Part shown: piece by piece, positions 11,601 through 22,711 of the stretch
How the letters are laid out: each line of letters opens with the position of its first letter
Numbering within the stretch: position 1 is the stretch's first letter
Source: Rhynchopus sp. YZ270_cl-10
Taxonomy: Eukaryota; Euglenozoa; Diplonemea; Diplonemida; Diplonemidae
Assembly: GCA_964035575.1 (NCBI GenBank)
Contig: OZ037837.1
Location: forward strand, 1,674,001 to 1,738,000
Direction of reading: 5' to 3'
DNA length: 64,000 bases
Program-made: the position numbers and the translations under genes
The notes under the pieces: generated by a model
Seen by the model: the letters and a program-made list of their open reading frames with translations, nothing else
What the model was told of the DNA's origin: nothing
Database searches by the model: none

Positions 11601-14600
11601 TCCAGCTCTTCGAGATCTCTGAGGTCGACGAGCTGTCGATGGAGAAGATCCGCATCCGCTGCTCCCTGACAAGCGCAGAGACGGAGGAGGTCGTGCGTGT
11701 GGTCTTCTCAGCAGTGTCTGCAGTGGACTCTGGGAACGGTGTTCTCGACCTTTCCCTGAAGAGCGCAAGCGAAGGCTGTGTGAATGCGAAGTGGGTGTAC
11801 ACAGTTGTGGTGAACTTCGACGCACTCCAGCTGTCTCCTGTGATGACGAGCAACAGCACGAAGCTTTGCACTGGCAACATGGCCGACAGCTGGAGCAGTT
11901 TCCTGTCCCAGGCTCACAATCGGAATCGCTTCACCCACGAGCACCCCTGTGTGATCTTTGACCAGTCCTCGGAGGAGGGGCGGCAGGTGCTCAACGCAGT
12001 GTCTTTGGTTCTCGGCCTGCGCCACTCGAAAGCGCTCACGTTTGTTGAGGTGACGTGCCACCTGAAGCCCTCGAAGGCGAAGGACGCCCGCAGCCTGCAG
12101 GAAGAGAACGCAAGCTCGGGCTACTACCAGCTGAAGGCGATGAACCCGACGGAGCAGTGGGAGGTGAGCATCGAGATGCGGCGTCAGGACCGGGAGGGGT
12201 ATGCTGTTGGCCCTTCGGGTGCTGTGCTGCTGCACCAGATCATCGCGAAGCAGGTGCACCTGGTGAGGATTGACATCCGCAACAACGGTGTCGGTGTCGA
12301 GGGTGCAGAGCTCCTTCTGCAGGCGCTGCGTGTCAACAGGCATGTTGTGCAGCTCAGCATCTGCGACACTGAGCAGCAGCAGCAAAGGCCTCTGCAGGTG
12401 CGTGACACACACACATGCGACTCCGACTACGGGGACGATCCACACCTGGGGGAGGTTGCGGCACAGCGCATGATGCACATCCAGCAGGTCATCAACATCA
12501 GGTGTGCGCACAACAGAGGCACCATTGTGTCAAGCACGTTCTCCGACCTGGGTGACACCTGGCCGCAGTGCGCCACGGAAGCGCTGTACGACGTGGACGT
12601 GATGGACATGGCCTTCTCGGACCTGTTCGACACCCGCCAGCGTGAGGCTGTTCTCTTCATCCGTCTTCTGCAGAAGGCGGTTGACGCACAGCAGCACGCA
12701 GCACAGCAACCAGAGCTTGCTTCCAACAGGGCGTACCCAAAGCTCCCAGGCGCGCTTGTTGCTGCTGCACACTGCGGAAACCTGTGCGACATTAAGTTGC
12801 TTCTGGACATGCACTGCAACCCCTTCGAGACGGACGCGTTTGGCGAAACACCACAACTGAAGATGTGGCGACGTCTAAACAGAGGCACAGACACTCATCT
12901 TATTCGCAGTCCTGACTTGCGTCTCGTGATGCGTGACCTACACGTGTGCTTGGACAGGCTCCAGCCCACAGTGTTCCGGTACGACGAGCCACTGTGGAAA
13001 GTGAAGAACTTTGCGCTGGAGGTGATGCGGATGGCAGACGACCGTGATCACATCTCTCTCGCAGCTGAGCTGATCCGCAACGTGCGCACCAGCTACGAAT
13101 CCTGGTGTGAGGAATCCTTGCTCGAGAACGAGGCTGCCACGTTGTGCGCCTCTGAGTGCGCCAAGCGCGCTACTGAAATGATGCAGGACACCCTGGACGT
13201 GTGCAAGAAGTGCTCCGTCCTGAATGTACTGGAGTGCCCTCTCCGCCGTCTGGAAGCAAGCCTCTTCTGTATCAAGGTGTTTTGCTCGTATGGGAACGAG
13301 CTCCTTCCCCTTGTCACACCAGTGCAGTGGTGTGACAATAGTAAAGCATGTGCAGCCAAGATCCATACACGCAACACGGGGCGCAGGAGGCGGGAAGAAG
13401 GTTGTTACCAGAGTTACGCAGAATTGTGCAGCAATAAGCACGTACATGAGAATTGGTCTCGTCTTGTCGAGGCGAAGCTTCCACGCAGAATGGACAAGAA
13501 CGGAATCCACTACTTCGAGCATGAAGTTGCTTTGCAGGACACGGAACCATGGTCAGACATGCAAGAGGCAGATGTGTGCAGTACGCATCGCATATACGAA
13601 GACAGCTACGTTACAAAGCAGCAGTATCTGGACACGGTGTGGAGCACAGCCGAGGAGGAGCCGCCGCAGACACGCAGGCAGAACCGTGACGGCTTCTTTG
13701 TCTTCAAACACGGCTGGGATGAAGACATGGAGGGTGGTGCCTGGGAGGACGGCAAGAAGGAGACACTGCCGACGCTTCCGACGCTTGTGGAGCAGTTGCG
13801 GCAGCCCTCTCTCAACCTGTACGACCCAACGGTGTTTGGGAGCCGCATTGAAACGGAGGAGAGCAGGGCCCAGCTGCGCACGTGGTCGAGGCTGTGGGGT
13901 GCTGTGAACGCTGTGCTGGTGACAAACGAGGAGAAGGAGCGGGTGCTCTTCCGCAAGGTGGAGAACGTCACGGACACTGTGCTGCTCCACCACCTCCACC
14001 TGAAGCGTGGTGAGCTGTACTGCCAGCCCGACATCACTCTCTGGGATGTGGAGCGCCGCTACAGAAACTGTGATTTGAGTGACGACAACGACATCGTGGA
14101 CAATACGGCAAGGACGAAGCTGGAATTCGACAACTCAGGAATACTCTGGGAGGCGTCAGAGCGCAGATGGACAGGGAGGGGTGGCGAGGAGGCTGCGTAT
14201 GAAGGCGAGCTTTGCTACGAACATGAGTTCAAAGACAAATGCATGCAGGCACACAAGCAGGCACGCAAGGAAAGAGGGGAGGACGTGGGGTTTGATCTGA
14301 ACACGTTACTCAGATGGGAAGATGCGAAGCCTGAGGACCCTTTCCTGACACACGTCCCTGGCGAGCAAGTTGAGGTGGAGACACGCAAGAACAGCAGCAC
14401 CATGACAACGATTCTCTTCAGCGCGCGTGGGAAGATGCACGGCGAGTGTGTGGGACTGCTGAGCGACGGACACGACTTCCTCCTCCCTGCACTTGAGGTG
14501 TTTGTTGTGGAGGATGTGCAGGCACGTGGCGCGTGCCTCCATGTCAGCCTCGTCTCACGTGGCTCGCTGCTGCGCACGGACAAAGAGCTTCGTGCCTGGT

Positions 14601-16698
14601 GCTCCAGCATTCAGAGTACTGGCCTGGATTCTGTTTGGGGCAAGAACGGTGATATGGATGAGTGTTTGCGTCCTGAGAGCAAGACAGCAAAGGACGATAC
14701 ATTGGACAGGCAGAGCTTCTTGAGCACAGACGAGTGTGACGTCTTCTTCAGCCGCAAGTCTCAGATGTCCCACGGAACGGAACAGCAGGTGTTGGTACAC
14801 GATCTGGAAGACGTCGTCAGACCTGTGAACGCTTTTGCATTCCATAAAATGCAGGGTGCAAACGGACAGATGACGAACCATGTGGGGTGCACGCTGCCGG
14901 AGGCTGTGCCCACTACGTACCGCCCAGGGAAGACGTTTTTGAGTGGGTTGAACCGCAAGAAGCGTCCTGAAGGGGATCACACTGCAGAAGGCATGACAAG
15001 AGCACACGGCAACGAACTCGCACACATCCCTGACGTAGAACTCGCGGAGGATTGGGAGAAGGACATGGATGTGAACGATGTGGTCACTGTTTCGGGGGCA
15101 TCCATCCAGGCCTACCACGACAAGCACACAGACGAAGACGCGTACTTCAAGACGATAGTCAAGGGCAGCGACACGCCTGGGCAGTGCCCCCCGCCTGTGA
15201 GCGATGTGTACGGAGGGAAGGAGTTCCGCATCACTGTCGGGGAGGTGCAGCAGCTGCTGAAGACAACCACGATAGTCACGTCGCCGTCCCTCCCACTGCG
15301 TTTTGTGCAGTGTCTGATCGGCTCGTTCACGTCTGCGAAACGGCGTCTGCTGTTCTTCAACGTTTTCCGTGCAACGTCGCTGCTTAGCATCGACGAAGAT
15401 TGGGAGCGTGAGAAGAGAGTAGTAAGAGATAATGCGCAGATGATGCTTGACCTGAGCTACACGCGACAGTGCGAAGCACGTGATGCCCTAACTATGCCGG
15501 ACGTTGGCCATAAGCAGAATGAAGTTAACAGCGGAAAGCTGTACCGCAACCTGGTGTTGATCGAGATCAACAAACAAATACTTGCGTATCTGGACGGCAA
15601 ACTTGATGACGACGGTGCAGAGCCTATTGAAGTCACCCGTGACAAGTTCACATTGTGGATGTCCACCGTACAGGCGGAACCTGCACAGTACGGCTTCACC
15701 TCAAAGGAACATGCGAGACTGACGTTGGCGAAGTCGATGGTCGAACTGGGCACAGAAATGTGTGTCTCGCAGCAGGGCTTCTCCTTCACTTCTGGCACGG
15801 AAGGTGAGCACAGCCAGCTCTGTGAGAAGACGCACCACAGCATCGCCATCCTTGCAGCCACTGGGATGGGCTTCTGTTACCCAGGACCCACCCTGCGTGA
15901 GGCACCAAAGTACTTCGTGAGAACACCACGTAAAGGACAACAGTCACACGAGGGTTGGGCCTACTTCCAAGAAGGCAAGCAACGTGAATTTGTGGACCGT
16001 CTGAAGGTGCTGTACACATGCATCTTCGAATCTGCAAGGAAACAGCGTGTGCGGAACATGTGTGCTGGCGGGATGGGTCTCGGTATTTCCACACAGAACC
16101 TGGGGGATGACCTGAGACTTCAAGTTGCAGAAATGTACTTCCGTGCGCAGTTCGAACTCCTTGCAGAACAGGATTGGGGTTTTGAAAACGTATGCATATC
16201 TTCTGCGTTGTCCTAAATAATGAATTTTTCAAACATCTAAATAATGTAGCACAACTTTTGGTTCAAAGACTTCCCCATCATCTTTTCGCTTCACCTTTAA
16301 AACCACTCTTATAACAGTACTGGCTGAGCACAAATGATTCCACCGACTTGTTGGCATGCCGCGTCTTGAAGAAAGGACTGCACGAGTGTGGCGACTACAA
16401 CAACGAGGCACAGGGGTTGTATTTGAGGTGCAACATCGTTCTGCACAAGAAGGAGGCGAGGTTTCTTGCGGTGCGCCTCGCCCAGCTGAAGAAATCACCT
16501 TCGCTTTTGTCCGCATCTGAATCGGAGGCACTGCTGCAGGGACAGCACGGCATGTACTGGGAGGAAGGCAGGTCTTGGAACTATCTTGGCGAAGGAGACT
16601 TGTCAGCCACCTCGACAGCTGTGTTGATGAACTACAACATTGCGAAGAACGCACTTAACCTCGACTCTTCTGCATTGACACCGAAAGATACAGTGTGA
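8696..16698 (+). CDS. Giant ART-domain protein with LRR- and ankyrin-like segments, two exons
   Basis: Exon 1 is 8696-16189, exon 2 is 16318-16698, together about 2,624 residues. The ATG at 8696 is the first in frame; 8741 or 8759 (MAKEYEKEHN) are alternatives. Residues about 830-960 carry an ADP-ribosyltransferase fold of the R-S-E class: R876 in CYRGLG, S901 in FSSTS, and E941 in GEEWLFP. The position two before the catalytic glutamate is G939 instead of the Glu or Gln usual in arginine-specific ARTs, so target choice or activity may differ. An LRR-like segment follows at about 1185-1222, then an ankyrin-like segment (about 1348-1390) and about 1,200 residues unlike any family I know. No signal peptide or membrane segment was seen. 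It lies downstream of a partial paralogue, and its upstream module is shared with the Ubl-LRR gene at 43566. Endogenous role unknown. Confidence 0.85.
16190..16317 (+). other. Phase-0 intron of the giant ART gene
   Basis: 128 bp, begins GTATGCATA and ends CTTATAACAG, with the same splice junction and flanking codons as the intron at 3882-4124 but without that copy's 115 extra bases. Splicing extends the protein by 126 residues that are conserved between the two paralogues. Confidence 0.85.
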
Positions 16699-18183
16699 TG
16701 TGCAACGAAGACACGAGAGATGATCTGTCGCGATGAAGATAATGAAAACTTCGAAACTCTATGGGACAGATGAGTCGGCTGTTGCGGGTTCCACATTGCA
16801 GTGTAAGAGGCCGTAGCCCAACTGCGTACTGCACTGGCGTGGGCTAGCGTATTAACAAAGGCAAAGGATGTTGTTTGCAGTTTCCTAAATAATAAAAACC
16901 CCGTCTTTGGTTTGGTTGGTACGCAACCCACGTCATACGCTTTTTTGGAAACTTGGTTGTATTAGTGCTCCACTATAGCTTTTCAACTTACCTTCCTTCA
17001 CCCCCCTGTAAGGGTAACCGTAGGTGAAGTAAGGTATAGTATTGAAATCGATGTGGGGGGGGGAAAGGGTCAATTTTACAAAACCAGATTTTGAGGAAAA
17101 TTTTAGCTGAAAATGGGCCCCACGTATAAGCAACCGGGCTCATATTTCTCAAAATTTAAGTAGTCAAAAAATTGTCCAATTTTCGAGATTGACCCCACCA
17201 CTGCACGGGCGGAGCCCAAAAATGCAATTAAGGACCCTTTTTAATTTGTTCTCTTGAAATGTATAATTTCATGTTTTCGCGAAAAAAAATTACAACTGAT
17301 CCCTGCAAGGGTTGAAGGAAGGTGGTTGAAAACAACAGTAACAACAAGGACGAGTAATTGCTAAGGAAAAACGGGTGTGCTGTGGAAAACTCCGCGCGAT
17401 TTTCGAAACCACCGTAGCATCCTGGCGATTTGCTGGAGGTGCTGATGCGCCTGGTGTGATCGATGTGTTGTAGTCTGTGCATTCTGTGTTCCTTCCGCAC
17501 TGCTCCAACGACGACGACAATGTGGGGACCCTGTGGACAAAAACGAGCTGGAACACGCCGAGCCTGCCGAGCCGACGTCCAACAACGCTGTCGAGCAGAT
17601 GGTGCTGGACGAAGAGGACAGCCCCCCTTCTTGAACGTTTCAGATGCTGGCGTCAGTGGGTCTGGCAGCTTACGAAGAGCGTTAGCATACCTGCAGAAGA
17701 GCAGAATGCTGGGCGTGTTGTAGATTATTTCTACAGGATGGAGTTCCACACCACACCCCGTTTTTTTTCCGATAGCAATTACTTGTTTTTTTCTTCGTGT
17801 GACTGAGTGTGGGGATGCGTTCAAGAATTAAGCTCTTCCCCCCAAACCCCCTTTGTCTCTAGTTTTCTTTATCCAAACGTCGAGTGGATGCGTAATAATA
17901 TTTCTTCAAAACGTCCAGAAATGGATGTCAAAAAGGAAAAAACCCTTAGCCTGAAGTACAGAAATGAGATGAGTGCACAATAGAAGGGAATAAACAAAAA
18001 CTCTCAGACATTTGAATCATTTCCCAGGACAAAGTATTTGTAATAAGGTTTGCGGGTTTTTTTCTTTTAGACATATTCTTATCATGTTTTTTGATATATC
18101 TCTCCCGCAATCATGATTTTGTTTTTTCGTTTTCCAACTATGAAAGCAAAGTCTTCACTGCAATGCACATTCCACCCTTTTTT
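16699..18183. other. Intergenic region with repeat fragments and one coding-like scrap
   Basis: No complete gene was found. Bases 16936-16976 are a reverse copy of the dispersed motif ending AATACAACCAAGTTT. Bases about 17311-17430 are an inverted copy of about 49400-49515. A GC-richer patch at 17520-17635 has a plus-strand frame that reads as an acidic, coding-like C-terminus ending in DSPPS and TGA; it lacks a clear start or upstream exon and may be a gene remnant. Confidence 0.4.
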
Positions 18184-18402
18184 ACACCTCGTCCCGAATT
18201 TTTGTCCGAGAATACGATTACTAATTAGTTACTCCACTAAATAAATCGAGCAAAAATATGGTGAACTCAGCGGAGCCCGGTTTTAAAAGTGCCAAAAACG
18301 ACCTTTTCGTTTTGACGCGTTGTGAGTTCCTCAAATGCAATTTTGAAGGGTAAAAAATTCGGGTTTTCTAAGCACAAGCAGTGTTAAGTCAAAAAATTTC
18401 GC
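18184..18402. repeat. 219-bp direct repeat, copy 1
   Basis: It matches 18590-18808 essentially base for base, offset 406 bp. It contains CTCCACTAAATAAATCGAGC, also found near 8340 and, in diverged form, 19240. The 187-bp spacer holds a fold-back with arms CCTGTATTTTACTA and TAGTAAAATACAGG, so the pair could be a duplicated element end or an LTR-like pair around a remnant. Confidence 0.7.
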
Positions 18403-18589
18403 GAAAAAAAAATAGGTTTTTTTTGCGTTAAAAGCTCGGAACCCAGAAACGTCCAATGGCGAAGTTTTTTTCTGGTTTCGTTGCACCCTGTATTTTTACT
18501 AAAAAATCGAGACAAAGTGATTTTTACCTGGATTTTTGCCTGTATTTTACTAGGGATTTTCCCTTAGTAAAATACAGGGGAATTATCTA

Positions 18590-18808
18590 ACACCTCGTCC
18601 CGAATTTTTGTCCGAGAATACGATTACTAATTAGTTACTCCACTAAATAAATCGAGCAAAAATATGGTGAACTCAGCGGAGCCCGGTTTTAAAAGTGCCA
18701 AAAACGACCTTTTCGTTTTGACGCGTTGTGAGTTCCTCAAATGCAATTTTGAAGGGTAAAAAATTCGGGTTTTCTAAGCACAAGCAGTGTTAAGTCAAAA
18801 AATTTCGC
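18590..18808. repeat. 219-bp direct repeat, copy 2
   Basis: Second copy of the repeat at 18184-18402. It ends exactly where a GC-rich fold-back starts at 18808. Confidence 0.7.
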
Positions 18809-18893
18809 TGGGGGGCTCCGCCCCCCAGACCCCCAGTCGCTTCGCGGCTCAGGGCTGGGCTAAGCCTGCCCTTCGCCGCGAAGCGCCTGGGGT
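18808..18893. repeat. Two consecutive GC-rich fold-backs
   Basis: The first is a perfect 9-bp stem, CTGGGGGGC and GCCCCCCAG around a 3-base loop (18808-18828). The second pairs CGCTTCGCGGC with GCCGCGAAGCG and the outer CCCCAG with CTGGGG. The composition contrasts sharply with the AT-rich flanks. It resembles mobile GC palindromes seen in some organelle and giant-virus genomes, but no such origin is shown. Confidence 0.5.
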
Positions 18894-19610
18894 GGTGCTT
18901 GGTGCACAGGATTAGGACATTAAAGACATGTCCTGCATTTGAGTGGATGTCCAGCCCCGAACTCGTCTGCTGTCAGACGTATTTCTCTTGAGACTGCAAT
19001 GGAGAAGACGCTTGCAACAGCTTCATCAACCGCACACGCGAGGAGGAGTGCATGTGTTGCACATATGTCCGGTCAAAGAGATCAGAGAGAGTGCACCAAT
19101 ATATGAGATGTTCACACCGTACTTTATACTCGTGAAAAACTATCCCACGCGTGAACATCGAGCATTCTGATTTTCTTTAACGCCGATTCTTTTGAAAATG
19201 TGTCAGTAGGGTAACCAAGGGGTGATAACAAATATGTACTCCACCAATCGGGTCGAGAAAAAATGTCGTGAATTCTGAGAAGTGGGCCTTCCACATGCGG
19301 GTAGCTCACAAACAACAAATTCAAAACGCTGTTTGGCCTGCCTGCGACGTTGTACCGAAGGTGCATATGAAGGCCTGTTTTCCAACATCCATACCCCCCC
19401 TTTACGGAGGGACAACGGGTAGAACCACGGAGAATCGGTTAAGGTGCCACACCAGAAATATTTTTTTGAAATATTTTTTGGGATTGAAATCAGCGGAGCG
19501 AAATGAGTTAAATGTGGGGTCGTAGGCTCAAAAAATTGCATCTGTGGTTTATGAAGTGAACGAGGCCCAGAAGTATACGCCTAACGAGATCTTGTCTGAT
19601 ATGTGAATCG
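18894..19610. other. Intergenic, no supported gene
   Basis: Short frames only. A diverged copy of the CTCCACTAAATAAATCGAGC motif lies at about 19237. Nothing else was recognised. Confidence 0.4.
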
Positions 19611-21527
19611 CACTGTACTGTACTGTACTGTACTGTACTGTACTGTACTGTACTGTACTGTACTGTACTGTACTGTACTGTACTGTACTGTACTGTACTG
19701 TACTGTACTGTACTGTACTGTACTGTACTGTACTGTACTGTACTGTACTGTACTGTACTGTACTGTACTGTACTGTACTGTACTGTACTGTACTGTACTG
19801 TACTGTACTGTACTGTACTGTACTGTACTGTACTGTACTGTACTGTACTGTACTGTACTGTACTGTACTGTACTGTACTGTACTGTACTGTACTGTACTG
19901 TACTGTACTGTACTGTACTGTACTGCACTGCACTGTACTGTACTGTACTGTACTGTACTGTACTGTACTGTACTGTACTGTACTGTACTGTACTGTACTG
20001 TACTGTACTGTACTGTACTGTACTGTACTGTACTGTACTGTACTGTACTGTACTGTACTGTACTGTACTGTACTGTACTGTACTGTACTGTACTGTACTG
20101 TACTGTACTGTACTGTACTGTACTGTACTGTACTGTACTGTACTGTACTGTACTGTACTGTACTGTACTGTACTGTACTGTACTGTACTGTACTGTACTG
20201 TACTGTACTGTACTGTACTGTACTGTACTGTACTGTACTGTACTGTACTGTACTGTACTGTACTGTACTGTACTGTACTGTACTGTACTGTACTGTACTG
20301 TACTGTACTGTACTGTACTGTACTGTACTGTACTGTACTGTACTGTACTGTACTGTACTGTACTGTACTGTACTGTACTGTACTGTACTGTACTGTACTG
20401 TACTGTACTGTACTGTACTGTACTGTACTGTACTGTACTGTACTGTACTGTACTGTACTGTACTGTACTGTACTGTACTGTACTGTACTGTACTGTACTG
20501 TACTGTACTGTACTGTACTGTACTGTACTGTACTGTACTGTACTGTACTGTACTGTACTGTACTGTACTGTACTGTACTGTACTGTACTGTACTGTACTG
20601 TACTGTACTGTACTGTACTGTACTGTACTGTACTGTACTGTACTGTACTGTACTGTACTGTACTGTACTGTACTGTACTGTACTGTACTGTACTGTACTG
20701 TACTGTACTGTACTGTACTGTACTGTACTGTACTGTACTGTACTGTACTGTACTGTACTGTACTGTAGTACTGTACTGTACTGTACTGTACTGTACTGTA
20801 CTGTACTGTACTGTACTGTACTGTACTGTACTGTACTGTACTGTACTGTACTGTACTGTACTGTACTGTACTGTACTGTACTGTACTGTACTGTACTGTA
20901 CTGTACTGTACTGTACTGTACTGTACTGTACTGTACTGTACTGTACTGTACTGTACTGTACTGCACTGCACTGTACTGTACTGTACTGTACTGTACTGTA
21001 CTGTACTGTACTGTACTGTACTGTACTGTACTGTACTGTACTGTACTGTACTGTACTGTACTGTACTGTACTGTACTGTACTGTACTGTACTGTACTGTA
21101 CTGTACTGTACTGTACTGTACTGTACTGTACTGTACTGTACTGTACTGTACTGTACTGTACTGTACTGTACTGTACTGTACTGTACTGTACTGTACTGTA
21201 CTGTACTGTACTGTACTGTACTGTACTGTACTGTACTGTACTGTACTGTACTGTACTGTACTGTACTGTACTGTACTGTACTGTACTGTACTGTACTGTA
21301 CTGTACTGTACTGTACTGTACTGTACTGTACTGTACTGTACTGTACTGTACTGTACTGTACTGTACTGTACTGTACTGTACTGTACTGTACTGTACTGTA
21401 CTGTACTGTACTGTACTGTACTGTACTGTACTGTACTGTACTGTACTGTACTGTACTGTACTGTACTGTACTGTACTGTACTGTACTGTACTGTACTGTA
21501 CTGTACTGTACTGTACTGTACTGTACT
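19611..21527. repeat. (TACTG)n pentanucleotide tandem array, about 1.9 kb
   Basis: About 383 units of TACTG, almost uninterrupted. The breaks are paired TACTGCACTGCACTG variants at 19921 and 20959 and a 3-base phase slip near 20767. A 5-base unit without stop triplets leaves several frames open on both strands (apparent proteins of 460-790 residues). These are artefacts of the repeat. Confidence 0.95.
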
Positions 21528-21538
21528 CCCAATCCCCT

Positions 21539-21778
21539 GTGTATACTGTGTATGTGTATACTGTGTATACTGTGTATACTGTGTATACTGTGTATACTGT
21601 GTATACTGTGTATACTGTGTATACTGTGTATACTGTGTATACTGTGTATACTGTGTATACTGTGTATACTGTGTATACTGTGTATACTGTGTATACTGTG
21701 TATACTGTGTATACTGTGTATACTGTGTATACTGTGTATACTGTGTATACTGTGTATACTGTGTATACTGTGTATACT
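21539..21778. repeat. 9-bp tandem array, unit TGTATACTG
   Basis: About 26 units directly follow the TACTG array after a 12-base junction. The unit shares TACTG with the pentamer array and may have arisen from it. One unit near 21550 is altered. Confidence 0.9.
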
Positions 21779-22711
21779 ACCTGTGTGTGACCATACCCCA
21801 GATGGTCTAACGAGTGATATGAGCATATTCTCCAGGTACAATATATACCCGGAGAATCCATTGGAGCAAGAATTTTGCACTTTTGAGCATCACAGATTAC
21901 ATGTTGCCATTTTTGCGGTCATAATATTTTTTCAAATGGCAAAGGCAATTCCTTAAGGAATTACAGGGAAAATCACCGTTTTGGGTCTCTCTCTCTATGG
22001 GTGATTGGGTTTTAGTCACTCAACGAATCTGGTCGATTTTTTTTGCGTGTTCATAGGTTTTACCAGAAAAATCAATTAGAGCAAGAATTTTACGGTTTTG
22101 AATAGTTGTTCTTTATTTAAAAAAATACCCAGTTTGGACAAAAATTTGGGATTGAGTGTTAAAATGTTTGATGCACATTCCTTTTTTACCTTTGACACAA
22201 ACAACAAACGAACGACTAAATAAAAAGGGGTATTTCACTTTCCCCCCTTTTTGCAAATTAACCAATCTAGATAAGACGCAATACATCTGCATGGTGGCTA
22301 TGTCATTTACTACACTTGCAAGGGAAGGCAGACATCGGAGGTACCGCGTCAGTTTCACCGCAGATGTCCTCTGATATTGTGACATGCTGAATACGCAGCA
22401 GATCTGTTGAACAACCGAAGCAGTAGTAAAACCAAACTTAACCGTAAAAACCCCCTGACTGATGGTGCGTATGACGTGAGTAGCGTACCAACTAAACAAA
22501 AGACGAACGGGGTTTTTATTATTTTCATGCAAAAGTACGCAGCAATGATTATTCGTTTGAACGTGCCTTTCCTCTCCTCCCCACCCCTTCCTCACATCCA
22601 GACAAATACACACTACACGAAACCCTGTGGGGAGCAACACCACATTCCCCCTCTCCCTCCTCTTGGTCTTCTCCCACCCAAGTTCCCTTTATCTGTTTTT
22701 TTCCGGATTCT
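21779..22711. other. Intergenic and 5' flank of the 22712 gene
   Basis: No convincing gene. A TTCCTTAAGGAATT palindrome lies near 21947 (also at 36770). About 22440-22520 has the AAAACCCCCTGACTGATG motif seen again near 61115. The last 60 bases before 22712 are strongly pyrimidine-rich. Confidence 0.4.

Noticed and set aside
17228-17824. 198-codon minus-strand frame
   Set aside because: No family, overlaps a dispersed repeat that also occurs at 49400, and the opposite strand has the more coding-like short frame.
19508-21880. Open frames of 460-790 residues on both strands (YSTVQ, VLYCT and VYT repeats)
   Set aside because: They are translations of the (TACTG)n and 9-bp tandem arrays; a 5-base unit without stop triplets keeps several frames open. 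No non-repetitive coding sequence supports them.
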